64,000 nt of DNA from MED-G105 sp039814575. GTDB lineage: Bacteria; Pseudomonadota; Alphaproteobacteria; Caulobacterales; Parvularculaceae. Where the stretch lies: NCBI GenBank assembly GCA_039814575.1, contig JBCCAY010000003.1, positions 186,001-250,000 on the forward strand, in the 5' to 3' direction. The first letter of the stretch is position 1, and each line of letters starts with the position of its first letter. Below the pieces are notes generated by a model. That model saw only the letters and a program-made list of their open reading frames with translations, ran no database searches and had not been told where the DNA came from. Made by a program: the position numbers and the translations under genes. Shown here one piece after another: positions 51,446-59,172 of this stretch.

Positions 51446-52615
51446 CTAGCGCCGTTCGTCAAAGAAAGCGCCGATGGCGTCGATTATTTTCTGCTGCGTG
51501 TCGTTGTTCAGGTATGCGTGCATTGGCAAACTAACGACTTTTTCCGACTTGTCAGCGCACACGGACAGGTCACTATATGTGCGGCCGACGCCGGCATAAC
51601 ATGGCTGTCGGTGAAGCGGAATCGGATAGTAAACAGCCGTCGGAACGCCGTTTTCCTTCATGTGTGCTTGAAAGTCGTCCCGGTCTGGAACTTCGATTGT
51701 ATATTGTGCCCACACGGAATGATAACCATCGAGAACGAAAGGCGTTTGCTCAACAAGATTGTTTAAGGCGCCGGTATACCGTTGGGCGATTTTTTCGCGA
51801 TCGATGATCTCGTTTTTGAATATAGCCAGTTTTTCTATGAGAATAGCGGCTTGGATGGTGTCGAGGCGGCTGTTGATGCCGATGCGCGCATTGAGATACT
51901 TCGATTGATGTGAAAACGCGCGTTCTTTGACTTCGCGCTCAGAGGCTTGACCGTGAATGCGCAGAGATCCGATCAATTCGCCGATGGCAGCATTATTTGT
52001 ATAAACGGCGCCGCCATCGCCATAGCACCCGAGCGGTTTCGCGGGAAAAAAGCTCGTAGTCGCCACGTCGGCCCATTGTGTGGGGTGTTTGCCGTTAATC
52101 GTAGCGCCGAAACCCTGGGCGCTGTCAGCGATGAGCGTTAGCCCGCGTTGTTTAGCGATCGCCGCCAGTTGCGGATACTCGGCGGCTTGGCCGAACAAAC
52201 AGACGGCGATGATTGTTTTCGGCTTTAATTGTCCTTCCGCTTCGACGGCGTCGATTGCTTCCTCTAGCTTATCAATATCGATATTATAGGTGTCAGGACG
52301 AATATCGACAAAGACCGGCGTTGCGCCCAGCAGCGGTACGGGCTCAGACGTCGCGCAGAACGTAAAGCCTGGACAAAAGACGGCGTCGCCGGGGCCGACG
52401 CCCAGCGCCATCATTGCAAGCGTCAGCGCGTCGGTGCCGTTGGCGCAGCCATAAGCGTGCGCTGCGCCAGTAAAGTCTTGCAGTTGTTTTTCGAATGCGC
52501 CGACTTGCGGACCCATCACATAAGCGCCGCTTTCAATAACCTCTCGAACCGCATTGTTGATTTTTGCGTCGATGATCGCGCGTTGCGCTTGTAAGTCTAT
52601 GAAAGGTATGCCCAC
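51446..52615 (-). CDS. DegT/DnrJ/EryC1/StrS sugar aminotransferase, WbpE-like
   Basis: A 389-aa PLP enzyme that aminates a keto-sugar nucleotide. PFIDLQAQRAIIDAKI (4-19), YGCANGTDALTLAMMALGVG (55-74), FTFCATSEPVPLLGATPVFV (85-104), ADSAQGFGAT, and the PLP lysine in SFFPAKPLGCYGDGGAV (Lys about 193). The last block and VPTAVYYPIPLHRQP are nearly those of Pseudomonas WbpE, which makes UDP-GlcNAc(3NH2)A. The other enzymes of that route (WbpB, WbpD) are not in the window, so the exact sugar is uncertain. Confidence 0.88.
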   Translation of the reverse strand: MGIPFIDLQAQRAIIDAKINNAVREVIESGAYVMGPQVGAFEKQLQDFTGAAHAYGCANGTDALTLAMMALGVGPGDAVFCPGFTFCATSEPVPLLGATPVFVDIRPDTYNIDIDKLEEAIDAVEAEGQLKPKTIIAVCLFGQAAEYPQLAAIAKQRGLTLIADSAQGFGATINGKHPTQWADVATTSFFPAKPLGCYGDGGAVYTNNAAIGELIGSLRIHGQASEREVKERAFSHQSKYLNARIGINSRLDTIQAAILIEKLAIFKNEIIDREKIAQRYTGALNNLVEQTPFVLDGYHSVWAQYTIEVPDRDDFQAHMKENGVPTAVYYPIPLHRQPCYAGVGRTYSDLSVCADKSEKVVSLPMHAYLNNDTQQKIIDAIGAFFDERR

Positions 52616-52731
52616 GAACAGTTGCCCTATCTTACGCGAATGACAAATGCGATTGCCTTGGTGCTTTCAGGCATATGGTTCAGTATCTCTAGTCGGCGTT
52701 AGCATAGCAACTGCGTTACTACAATCGCCTC

Positions 52732-53799
52732 TCATTCCGACTGTTGATCGCTGAGAGCCTGTCCTACGGGCGGTCGCGTCCATGGTGCAAGCGGCGACCA
52801 GGCTAGCCACGCTGCGAGTGATAAGGCGCTGATGCGTGTTTCCGCCGCAAGTGTGCGGCGATCTTTAGCGAATTGCGGCAATCCGTGCATCCCGTCGGTT
52901 AAGGCGCGACAATAGGCGCGGAACGTTCCATTTGTCGTCGACCTCAAGAGTAATGCGAGATTTGCCAAGATCTGAAGCGGCAACAACGGCCAATAGAGTA
53001 TTCCTGGCATATTTTTAAAGGTGAGCCAGATTTTGTTGCGATTGCCATGATAAACGGTGAAATCGCTGTATCTGCCAGTCGTGCCGGACCCCTCATGGAG
53101 AACGACGGCGTCTGCGACCTGCACGATGCGTCCGCCGCGTAGTCGCAAGCGAAAACCGAGATCGACGTCTTCTCCATAACAGAAAAAGCGTTCGTCAAAG
53201 CCGTCCAACGCCTCAAAAACGCTGCGTCTATAGAGGGCGGCCGCTGCGCAAGGGGCAAAGCACTCGGACGTTGGCGGTAGTCTTTCTATCGGCCAGCCAA
53301 AGGCGCTTCGGTAAGGTATGCCGAACGCGAGCAAGCAGTCGCCGGCGCCGTCTATTGTTGAGGGATCCTCAGCGTCGAGCTGTGTCGACCCAAAGGCGTC
53401 CGCCCAAGCGAATTTTTTGGCGGCGGCCAACAGTTTTTCGAGCCAATCCGGCTTGGCGTATGCGTCGGGGTTAAGAAAGGCGAGCCATTCGCCCGTCGCT
53501 CTTTCGGCCGCAAGATTATTTGCTGCAGCGAAGCCGAGATTCGCGTTGCTGTCGATCCAGTTTATGTCAAGGACCAGCTTCTCCGAGTGAGCTTTCGCGT
53601 TCTTTATTGAATTGTCGGAGGATGCGTTGTCGACGACGAGAACGTCGAAATCAGAGAATGTTTGTCCGTCAAGCGCGGAGAGACACTTTTGCAGTCGATC
53701 CCCGCTATTGTAGTTGACGATGATGACGGAAACGCGCGGCATTGACGTAAAGCCATTTGATGAGATTTCGAGGCGCGTGTTCTCGCCAGCATCGTCCAT
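52732..53799 (-). CDS. Glycosyltransferase family 2
   Basis: A 355-aa GT-A protein, rhamnosyltransferase-like. RVSVIIVNYNSGDRLQKCLS (22-41), VLVVDNASSDNSIKNA (about 54-69), LAFLNPDAYAKPDW (DXD region, about 109-122) and GYGED-like FCYGEDVDLGFRLRLRGG (about 206-223). A hydrophobic stretch at about 270-290 (YWPLLPLQILANLALLL) may bind the membrane. ATG at 53742 (MPRVSVIIVN) is an alternative start. It is the last gene of the glycan locus on this side. Confidence 0.85.
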   Translation of the reverse strand: MDDAGENTRLEISSNGFTSMPRVSVIIVNYNSGDRLQKCLSALDGQTFSDFDVLVVDNASSDNSIKNAKAHSEKLVLDINWIDSNANLGFAAANNLAAERATGEWLAFLNPDAYAKPDWLEKLLAAAKKFAWADAFGSTQLDAEDPSTIDGAGDCLLAFGIPYRSAFGWPIERLPPTSECFAPCAAAALYRRSVFEALDGFDERFFCYGEDVDLGFRLRLRGGRIVQVADAVVLHEGSGTTGRYSDFTVYHGNRNKIWLTFKNMPGILYWPLLPLQILANLALLLRSTTNGTFRAYCRALTDGMHGLPQFAKDRRTLAAETRISALSLAAWLAWSPLAPWTRPPVGQALSDQQSE

Positions 53800-54067
53800 C
53801 TACAGCATTCGTCGGCGCTACGTAAGGGCGAGCATTCAAATGGAGAACCGGCACATAGTGCATATCTCAGCAAGAGTTAGACAATTCACTCTTTACGATT
53901 TCAAATTCCCTGTTTTGGGAAGTTTCTTCGCTGTTCCATCGATCAGGGAAATCAGCCCCAACCTACTGATTTTGCTTCCCCATTCCGCACGCCGGGGCCA
54001 TTCGTGGCCCCAAAAACACCAATTTTCCCTGTAAATTCCCCTATAACAGCGAAATCCCCGCGAGACC

Positions 54068-54105
54068 CGTTCGATCGCGGTCGGCTCCACCGCCATTTGA
54101 GGGCC
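54068..54105 (+). other. Degenerate tRNA 3' end
   Basis: ACCCGTTCGATCGCGGT then CGGCTCCACCGCCA resembles a T-arm with TTCGATC loop, an acceptor strand and a CCA end, but the T-stem pairs poorly and no 5' half precedes it. It lies about 380 bp from the 3' end of the intact tRNA-Ala, on the other strand, so it may mark an old integration end. Confidence 0.35.
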
Positions 54106-54150
54106 TGGCATACTCAAGTGCCTTAGAAGCCTGAATGGACAAGCGATTGC

Positions 54151-54163
54151 GGGGGGGGGGGGG
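54151..54163. repeat. G13 homopolymer
   Basis: Thirteen consecutive G on the plus strand in non-coding sequence. It could be slippage-prone and phase-variable, but no reading frame or clear promoter is attached, and an assembly error is also possible. Confidence 0.6.
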
Positions 54164-54478
54164 CGAAATCCTTCGTTTCAGCGTTTTGACGGCGGCCTCG
54201 AGGTTGCGCCTTTGCGCATCGCCTTGTGCTAGAAGTGGGGTCCAGATGTTTTCGAACATGCCGCGCGCAAACCCGACAATGCGCCGGGTTGGTCGCGCAT
54301 CTTTCAAAAGATCGGCGACGGCTTCTTAGATCTCATCGCGGCGGTTGGGTTTTCGGTGTTCCGTACAGCCCTTTTGATAGCACACGTAATCGGGTGTTTT
54401 TTCCCGGCATGCGTCGGCTGGTAAGATCTCCCCATCGGAGATGATCGCGGAGCGATCTATCGTGAGATAAATATAAAA

Positions 54479-54554
<76 letters not shown>

Positions 54555-54755
54555 GGATTTCAAAGCGGCGCAAAGGCCGCTCTTCAACCGCGAAGCGCGG
54601 ACCATATCGACGCGGCGCAGGGCTCGCAAGCGAAAAGTCCGCATCTTTTGAGACGTGAGGATTGACCGCAAAAGTAATGCGGTCGCAGCTCAATTTGATC
54701 GTGTCGCCGATTGCGGCACCGCCCTATCAGACGACATCGTGTCAATAGGGCCGCG

Positions 54756-55178
54756 TTAAACGTCGTCGTTGTCTTCGCTGCCCGGCACAATGCTGGCGAC
54801 GTCGTTGTCATCGTCGTCATCGTCTAATAGCGCGTCGTCTTCTTCGTCGTCGTCAACGTCGATACCGTCAATGTCGCCGAGCTTTTCGAGTTCGTCTTCC
54901 GCGTCCTCCTCGTCGAGGCCCGCTTTGCGGTTGGGCGCCGCTTCGGCGTTTTCGGCGTCGGCCTGCTCGAGCGTCGTTTCTGCTTCGGGTTTTTCTTCGG
55001 TTGTGGTCTCTTGCTCGGCCGGCTTGTCGTCCGGGCGCGGTTTACGAGGCTTTAAAAGCGCCTCCGGCGTGAACGAATGCCCGCATTTCGGGCACAGTGC
55101 CGGGTCTTTGTTCAAGTCGTAAAAGCGGGCGCCGCATTCGGGGCAATCACGCTTTACGCCAAGTTCTTGTTTGCTCAC
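54756..55178 (-). CDS. TIGR02300 / FYDLN acid family protein
   Basis: A 140-aa protein. The N-terminal 40 residues hold a zinc-ribbon-like pair, RDCPECGARFYDLNKDP and LCPKCGHSF, with the family's FYDLN. The rest is extremely acidic (DDDEEDDALLDDDDDDND near the end) and probably disordered. GTG 55178 (start VSKQELGVKRDCPECG) is chosen because relatives begin in the same way; an upstream ATG at 55229 would extend into the region with the palindrome. It is typically found beside tRNA-Ala and aroA in alphaproteobacteria, as here. Function unknown. Confidence 0.85.
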   Translation of the reverse strand: MSKQELGVKRDCPECGARFYDLNKDPALCPKCGHSFTPEALLKPRKPRPDDKPAEQETTTEEKPEAETTLEQADAENAEAAPNRKAGLDEEDAEDELEKLGDIDGIDVDDDEEDDALLDDDDDDNDVASIVPGSEDNDDV

Positions 55179-55200
55179 GTTAGTCTTTCCCTTCGATGCC

Positions 55201-55220
55201 GAGCGGTCGGCCGACCGCTC
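55201..55220. promoter_or_regulatory. Perfect 20-bp palindrome
   Basis: GAGCGGTCGGCCGACCGCTC equals its own reverse complement. The position close to a start codon suggests an operator rather than a terminator, and no T run follows on either side. Confidence 0.5.
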
Positions 55221-55242
55221 AGTAGACAAATTGTTGTGTCCA

Positions 55243-55290
55243 AGGCGCGTCAGCGCCTAGCTTCAGAGGCGCGCCAGCGCCTAGCTTCAA
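55243..55290. repeat. 24-bp tandem repeat, two copies
   Basis: Units 55243-55266 and 55267-55290 share AGGCGCG-CAGCGCCTAGCTTCA with two mismatches (T/C at unit position 8, G/A at position 24). Each unit can fold as a GGCGC/GCGCC hairpin. Confidence 0.75.
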
Positions 55291-55497
55291 AAACGCCGCG
55301 CTTCGATGTCCAAAGGTGTTTCTTGGCGTTCGAAGCGCGCTGCCCCCATGTCGATGACCGGTTGCACTGGACAGGCAAATTTTTCGTCTGTTGCCACGTG
55401 CTGCGGCGGCTGTCAAAAAGCGGGCGCTTCGAGATGCGCCGACGCAGGGCTCCTAGCGCCCCGTTATGGGTCTTAACAGAACGGATTAGCGAAACGC

Positions 55498-56895
55498 ATG
55501 GACTTGCCAAACTCAGACGATGGAATTGCGGCCTCGGGCGCCTGGCGGGCTTTGCCGGGCGCGGCGCTCAGCGGCGCGGCGACGGCGCCGGGTGACAAGT
55601 CAATTTCCCACCGGGCGCTTCTCTTCGGCGCCATGGCGAACGGCGAAACACGCATAACCGGCCTTTTGGAGGGCGACGATGTGATGCGGACGGCGGCGGC
55701 GATGCGGGCGCTCGGCGCGGCCGTTGACCGTGATTTTGACGATAACGGCGCGCCGGAATGGCGGGTCAGCGGCGCGCCATGGCGGGCGCCGGCGCATCCG
55801 CTTTATTTTGGAAACTCTGGGACGGGCTGTCGCCTCGTCATGGGAGCAGCGGCCGGGCGCATCGCTGACGGTGCGGTCGGGTTTGACGGCGACCAATCAT
55901 TGCGGGCGCGGCCGATGGGGCGGATCATCGATCCGCTCGCCGGCATGGGCGCGGTGTTCGAGAGCGAGACCGGTCGTTTGCCTGTCGTGTTGAAGGCGGG
56001 CGGGCGTTTGCGTGGCGTCGACTACACGCTGCCGAAACCCTCAGCCCAAGTGAAGTCAGCGGTGTTGCTGGCCGGGCTTGGCGCAGGAGGCGTCACCCGC
56101 GTCCATGAGCCGACGCTTTGCCGCGACCACACCGAACGTATGCTCCAGGCGTTCGGCGCGCGCCTCACAATCGAAACGGATACCGGTGGCGCGGGACGCA
56201 CCATTGCGCTCGCCGGCGGGCAGACCCTTAAAGCCGCAGATGTCGCTGTGCCTGGCGATCCGTCTTCTGCGGCGTTTTTGGTCGCGGCGGCCTTGGTGAC
56301 GCCAGGCTCTGAAATCTTGGTGAAGAACGTTCTGTTGAACCCCTTGCGCGCCGGCGTCTTTGAAACCTTCAAAGAAATGGGTGCCGATCTTAATTACGAG
56401 CACCGGCGCGAGGCGGGCGGCGAGCCTGTCGCCGATATTCATGTGCGCTACAGCCGTTTGCACGGCGTCGCCGTGCCGGCCTCGCGGGCGCCGGCCATGA
56501 TTGATGAATATCCTATCCTCGCCGTGACGGCGGCGTTCGCCGAGGGCGACACCTATATGCCGGGTGTTGAAGAATTGCGGGTGAAAGAAACTGACCGCAT
56601 TGACGCGACGGAAGCGTTGTTGCGGGCGAATGGCGTCGAGACGGATTCCGGCCCTGATTGGTTGCGCGTCGTCGGCTGTGCGCCGCGCGGCGTCGCAAAA
56701 GAGGCGGCGAGCCCCGTTCCGGGCGGCGGCGGCGTCGAAACACGCCACGATCACCGTATCGCTATGGCGGGATTGGTGCTTGGCCTCGCCGCGGCGGCGC
56801 CGGTGACGATCGATGAAGCGGCGATGGTCGCGACGAGCTTCCCCACTTTCTTTGACAGCATGAAACGCCTCGGGGCGCAGCTCGAAGCAATTTAA
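55498..56895 (+). CDS. aroA: 3-phosphoshikimate 1-carboxyvinyltransferase (EPSP synthase)
   Basis: A 465-aa shikimate-pathway enzyme joining phosphoenolpyruvate and shikimate-3-phosphate. PGDKSISHRALLFGAMANGE (31-50) and GNSGTGCRLVMGAAAG (about 109-124) are the substrate loops. Further blocks are KPSAQVKSAVLLAGL, PGDPSSAAFLVAAA, DEYPILAVTAAFAEG, LRVKETDRI and DHRIAMAGLVLGLAA. It has the longer N-terminus and loops of the class II (CP4-like) form common in alphaproteobacteria. It converges with the SRAP gene; their stops overlap by 2 bp. Confidence 0.95.
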   Translation: MDLPNSDDGIAASGAWRALPGAALSGAATAPGDKSISHRALLFGAMANGETRITGLLEGDDVMRTAAAMRALGAAVDRDFDDNGAPEWRVSGAPWRAPAHPLYFGNSGTGCRLVMGAAAGRIADGAVGFDGDQSLRARPMGRIIDPLAGMGAVFESETGRLPVVLKAGGRLRGVDYTLPKPSAQVKSAVLLAGLGAGGVTRVHEPTLCRDHTERMLQAFGARLTIETDTGGAGRTIALAGGQTLKAADVAVPGDPSSAAFLVAAALVTPGSEILVKNVLLNPLRAGVFETFKEMGADLNYEHRREAGGEPVADIHVRYSRLHGVAVPASRAPAMIDEYPILAVTAAFAEGDTYMPGVEELRVKETDRIDATEALLRANGVETDSGPDWLRVVGCAPRGVAKEAASPVPGGGGVETRHDHRIAMAGLVLGLAAAAPVTIDEAAMVATSFPTFFDSMKRLGAQLEAI

Positions 56896-57761
56896 TCGGT
56901 AAACAGATTGCCTTGGATCGGCGTATCGTTTTTTTGCGCCTCTGGGGCCGGCTTATCTGACGTCGTCGTCGAATTGTCGGCGCTTGAGTGGACAGCGTCG
57001 CTTTTTTGAGCGGCGTCATCGGTGTTGATGGTCGCGTCTTCGAACGCCTGGAGGGTGCGCGCTAGCGCCGGGCCTTCATTGTGGGCGTTGTTCACCGCCG
57101 TGGAACACCGGGCCGCGCGCCAGAAGCCGGGCGGCGCTGCGTGTAAGACCGGAGCGGCGTCAGCGGCGCGGGTTTCATCGTCCGACAGCCAAGCGTCGAC
57201 GGCGTTCAGCGGTACGATCACCGGCTCGCGATGGTGGATGTCCGCGATATCGGGGCCCGCCGCGCAGGTAATGAGCGCGGCGGTGTCATAATCGCCGCCG
57301 TCGGCGTCATAGGCGGTCTCCCACAGCGCGGCCAGGTAGAAGTGGTGCGCACTTGAGTGGGGCGCCGGCGTGACGCGATAGGGCTGTACGCCGCTTTTTA
57401 CGCGCCGCCATTCGTAAAACGCGTTGGCCGGAACGAGGCCGCGTCGGCGGCGCCATGCGGCCCGAAACGAAGGCTTTTCAGCGACGGTTTCGCAGCGGGC
57501 ATGAATAAGCGGTTGCTTCGCCAGGCGCGTCAGCGTGTCGCCCTTGGCCCATGACGGGATAAGCCCCCAGCGCATCAAAGACAGGCGTCGGCGGCGTTCG
57601 GCAAGCGGGGCTTTGTCGTCTTTATGGGCGATGAGGATTGGTTGTCCGGGCGCGATGTTCCAGCGCGGCGGCAGGCCTTCCGCGAGGCCGTCATCGATGT
57701 CCGCGCCGAGGACGTCGGCGATGTCGTCGGCGGGATCAGTAAGGGTAAAACGGCCGCACAT
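56892..57761 (-). CDS. SRAP (HMCES/YedK-like) abasic-site protein
   Basis: A 289-aa SOS-response-associated peptidase family protein that covalently caps abasic sites in single-stranded DNA. It starts MCGRFTLTD, so Cys2 becomes the N-terminal thiazolidine-forming residue. WNIAPGQPILIA (about 37-48), LMRWGLIPSWAK (about 66-77), HARCETVAEKPSFR, the active-site Glu in ANAFYEWRR (about 116-124) and His in IHHREPVIVP (about 180-189). ATG 57761 is fixed by Cys2. The last 60 residues are a disordered Asp/Ser/Thr-rich tail ending in GNLF. Confidence 0.92.
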   Translation of the reverse strand: MCGRFTLTDPADDIADVLGADIDDGLAEGLPPRWNIAPGQPILIAHKDDKAPLAERRRRLSLMRWGLIPSWAKGDTLTRLAKQPLIHARCETVAEKPSFRAAWRRRRGLVPANAFYEWRRVKSGVQPYRVTPAPHSSAHHFYLAALWETAYDADGGDYDTAALITCAAGPDIADIHHREPVIVPLNAVDAWLSDDETRAADAAPVLHAAPPGFWRAARCSTAVNNAHNEGPALARTLQAFEDATINTDDAAQKSDAVHSSADNSTTTSDKPAPEAQKNDTPIQGNLFTD

Positions 57762-57858
57762 TGGGCGCGCGCCTCCGGGCGCGGTTTCGGGTAGGAGTAA
57801 GGCGTCGGCGTGGAGGCCTGAACTTCGCGGGATGTTGCACGCCAACACAGAGGAGCTT

Positions 57859-58296
57859 ATGGCGGATGAGGCAGCGCGCCAACTAATTACGGTGGGCGTC
57901 GGCGCGGTGGTTTTTCGGGGCGAAGAAGTCTTGCTGATCAAGCGGGGCAAGCCGCCGTTTGAGGGGCGCTGGTCCATTCCTGGCGGCCGTTTGGAGTTCG
58001 GCGAAGCCCTTGAAGCGGCGGTCAAGCGCGAAGTGCGCGAAGAAACCAATGTTGAAATCGCGGTGACGGGCCTTGTCGGCGTATTTGAAGCGTTGCCGGC
58101 GGTGGCGGGCGCGGCGCGGCATATGGTGATGGTCGACTATCTCGCCGAGTGGACGTCGGGAAGCGTTCAAGCGGGTGACGACGCCGCCGACGCCGCATTT
58201 TTTCCCTACGAAGAAGCGTTGTCGCTGTTGTCTTGGGATGAAACCCGCCGCGCGCTCGCGATGGCGCTCGATTTGCGCGCGCGACAAACGACATAA
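57859..58296 (+). CDS. Nudix hydrolase
   Basis: A 145-aa enzyme hydrolysing a nucleoside diphosphate linked to another moiety. The Nudix box is complete: GGRLEFGEALEAAVKREVRE then ETNVEI (about 43-68; pattern GX5EX7REUXEEXGU with Asn at the usual Gly). It follows VGAVVFRGEEVLLIKRGKPP, where the W-S-I-P-G-G entry is typical of ADP-ribose or (d)NTP-type members. ATG 57859 has AGGAG at 57851. It is followed by TIGR02301 after 19 bp, so they are likely co-transcribed. Confidence 0.9.
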   Translation: MADEAARQLITVGVGAVVFRGEEVLLIKRGKPPFEGRWSIPGGRLEFGEALEAAVKREVREETNVEIAVTGLVGVFEALPAVAGAARHMVMVDYLAEWTSGSVQAGDDAADAAFFPYEEALSLLSWDETRRALAMALDLRARQTT

Positions 58297-58315
58297 CCGC
58301 GCTATAGTGCCGCCT

Positions 58316-58723
58316 ATGATGCGTTCTCGTTATATCGCTCTTGCGGGCCTTTTATTTGTTTCTGCGCTCGGTGCGTCGGTCAGCCTAACGCCGGCGATGG
58401 CGCTCGACTATGGCAAGCGGCAGGGCGACTTAAAGGCGCTTTCAGCCGTGTTCGGGGAGCTGCATCATTTGCGGCGCATGTGCGAGCCGTCGCGCGAGAC
58501 CGATTTCTGGCGCGAGCGGATGAAGCAAATGGTGTCGCTGGAGCAGCCGACGGCGAGCCTGCGCCGTCAGCTCGTTTCGGCGTTCAATGGCGGCTACACC
58601 TCGGCGCAGCAAAAACACAGCCGCTGTTCAGGCGAGGCGCGCCGGTTCGCCGCCGAGCGGGCGAGCGCCGGTCGGGCGCTCACCTCTAAACTCGCAGGTG
58701 GCCTATCGACGGAGTTCGAGTAA
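58316..58723 (+). CDS. TIGR02301 / DUF2385 periplasmic protein
   Basis: A 135-aa protein with a cleavable signal peptide (hydrophobic core LAGLLFVSALGASVSL, probable cleavage after AMA at about residue 29) and a small helical domain. Typical family blocks are AVFGELHHLRRMC, ETDFWRERMKQMV, LVSAFNGGYTSAQQKHSRCS and EARRFAAER, with two conserved Cys that could form a disulfide. The family is alphaproteobacterial and its function is unknown. It is often next to a Nudix gene, as here. Confidence 0.87.
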   Translation: MMRSRYIALAGLLFVSALGASVSLTPAMALDYGKRQGDLKALSAVFGELHHLRRMCEPSRETDFWRERMKQMVSLEQPTASLRRQLVSAFNGGYTSAQQKHSRCSGEARRFAAERASAGRALTSKLAGGLSTEFE

Positions 58724-58731
58724 AGCGCCGG

Positions 58732-59061
58732 CTAGGCCGCGCCGGTCGATTCGCGGATCCAGTTAGCGAGGTCTGACTTCGGCGCTGCGCCGACTTTCGT
58801 GGCGGACAACTCGCCATCTTTGAAAACCATCAGCGTCGGAATGCCGCGCACGCCGAATTTGCCGGGTGTTTCAGGATTCTCGTCGATATTGATTTTCGCG
58901 ATGGTCACGGCTTCGCCGAACTCCTCGGAGAGTTCTTCCAGCGCCGGTCCGATTTGCTTACAGGGGCCGCACCATTCCGCCCAGAAATCAACAATCACAG
59001 GCTTGTCCGATCCGACGACGTCAACGTCAAAGGATGCGTCGGTGACTTTTTTCGTGGCCAT
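58732..59061 (-). CDS. trxA: Thioredoxin
   Basis: A 109-aa cytoplasmic disulfide reductase. Active site EWCGPCKQIGP with Cys31 and Cys34, buried Asp in VIVDFWAEW, cis-Pro in GVRGIPTLMVFKDGE. ATG 59061 gives the standard length; an in-frame start at 59142 would add a 27-residue leader that is not typical. It follows addA on the same strand, the common alphaproteobacterial addB-addA-trxA order. Confidence 0.95.
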   Translation of the reverse strand: MATKKVTDASFDVDVVGSDKPVIVDFWAEWCGPCKQIGPALEELSEEFGEAVTIAKINIDENPETPGKFGVRGIPTLMVFKDGELSATKVGAAPKSDLANWIRESTGAA

Positions 59062-59172
59062 GGCGATGGCTCCTTTCTCAACAAAGAACGGTGCGAACGG
59101 GATTGATGCCCCTCGTGCGCCGTGAACGGTCAGAGGGAACATAAGGGCCTCGCGCGCGGGCGCAAGTTTCGT

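Larger units (their letters stand above)
53800..54478. other. Intergenic: tRNA-like relic, G13 tract, no gene
   Basis: 679 bp between the glycan locus and tRNA-Ala. Short mirror pieces (ATTCCCTG/GGGAA) near 53905-54060 look like a dispersed non-coding sequence of a kind I have seen repeatedly in alphaproteobacterial intergenic regions, from memory only. It holds a tRNA-like 3' end at about 54065-54105 and a run of 13 G at 54151-54163. The open frames here read through tRNA-like sequence and are rejected. Confidence 0.5.
55179..55497. promoter_or_regulatory. Divergent promoter region between TIGR02300 gene and aroA
   Basis: 319 bp. It contains a perfect 20-bp palindrome GAGCGGTCGGCCGACCGCTC at 55201-55220, 22 bp ahead of the TIGR02300 start, and a 24-bp near-perfect tandem repeat at 55243-55290. 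The palindrome is a candidate operator for one or both genes. The tandem units each contain a GGCGC..GCGCC hairpin. Confidence 0.5.

Noticed and set aside
54041..54307. Minus-strand frame ending in GGADRDRTGLAGISLL
   Set aside because: It reads antisense through the tRNA-like relic and across the G13 tract; not protein-like overall.
57762..58049. N-terminal extension of the SRAP gene upstream of MCGRF
   Set aside because: SRAP proteins need Cys2 exposed after Met removal, so the start must be 57761. The extension also overlaps the Nudix gene.
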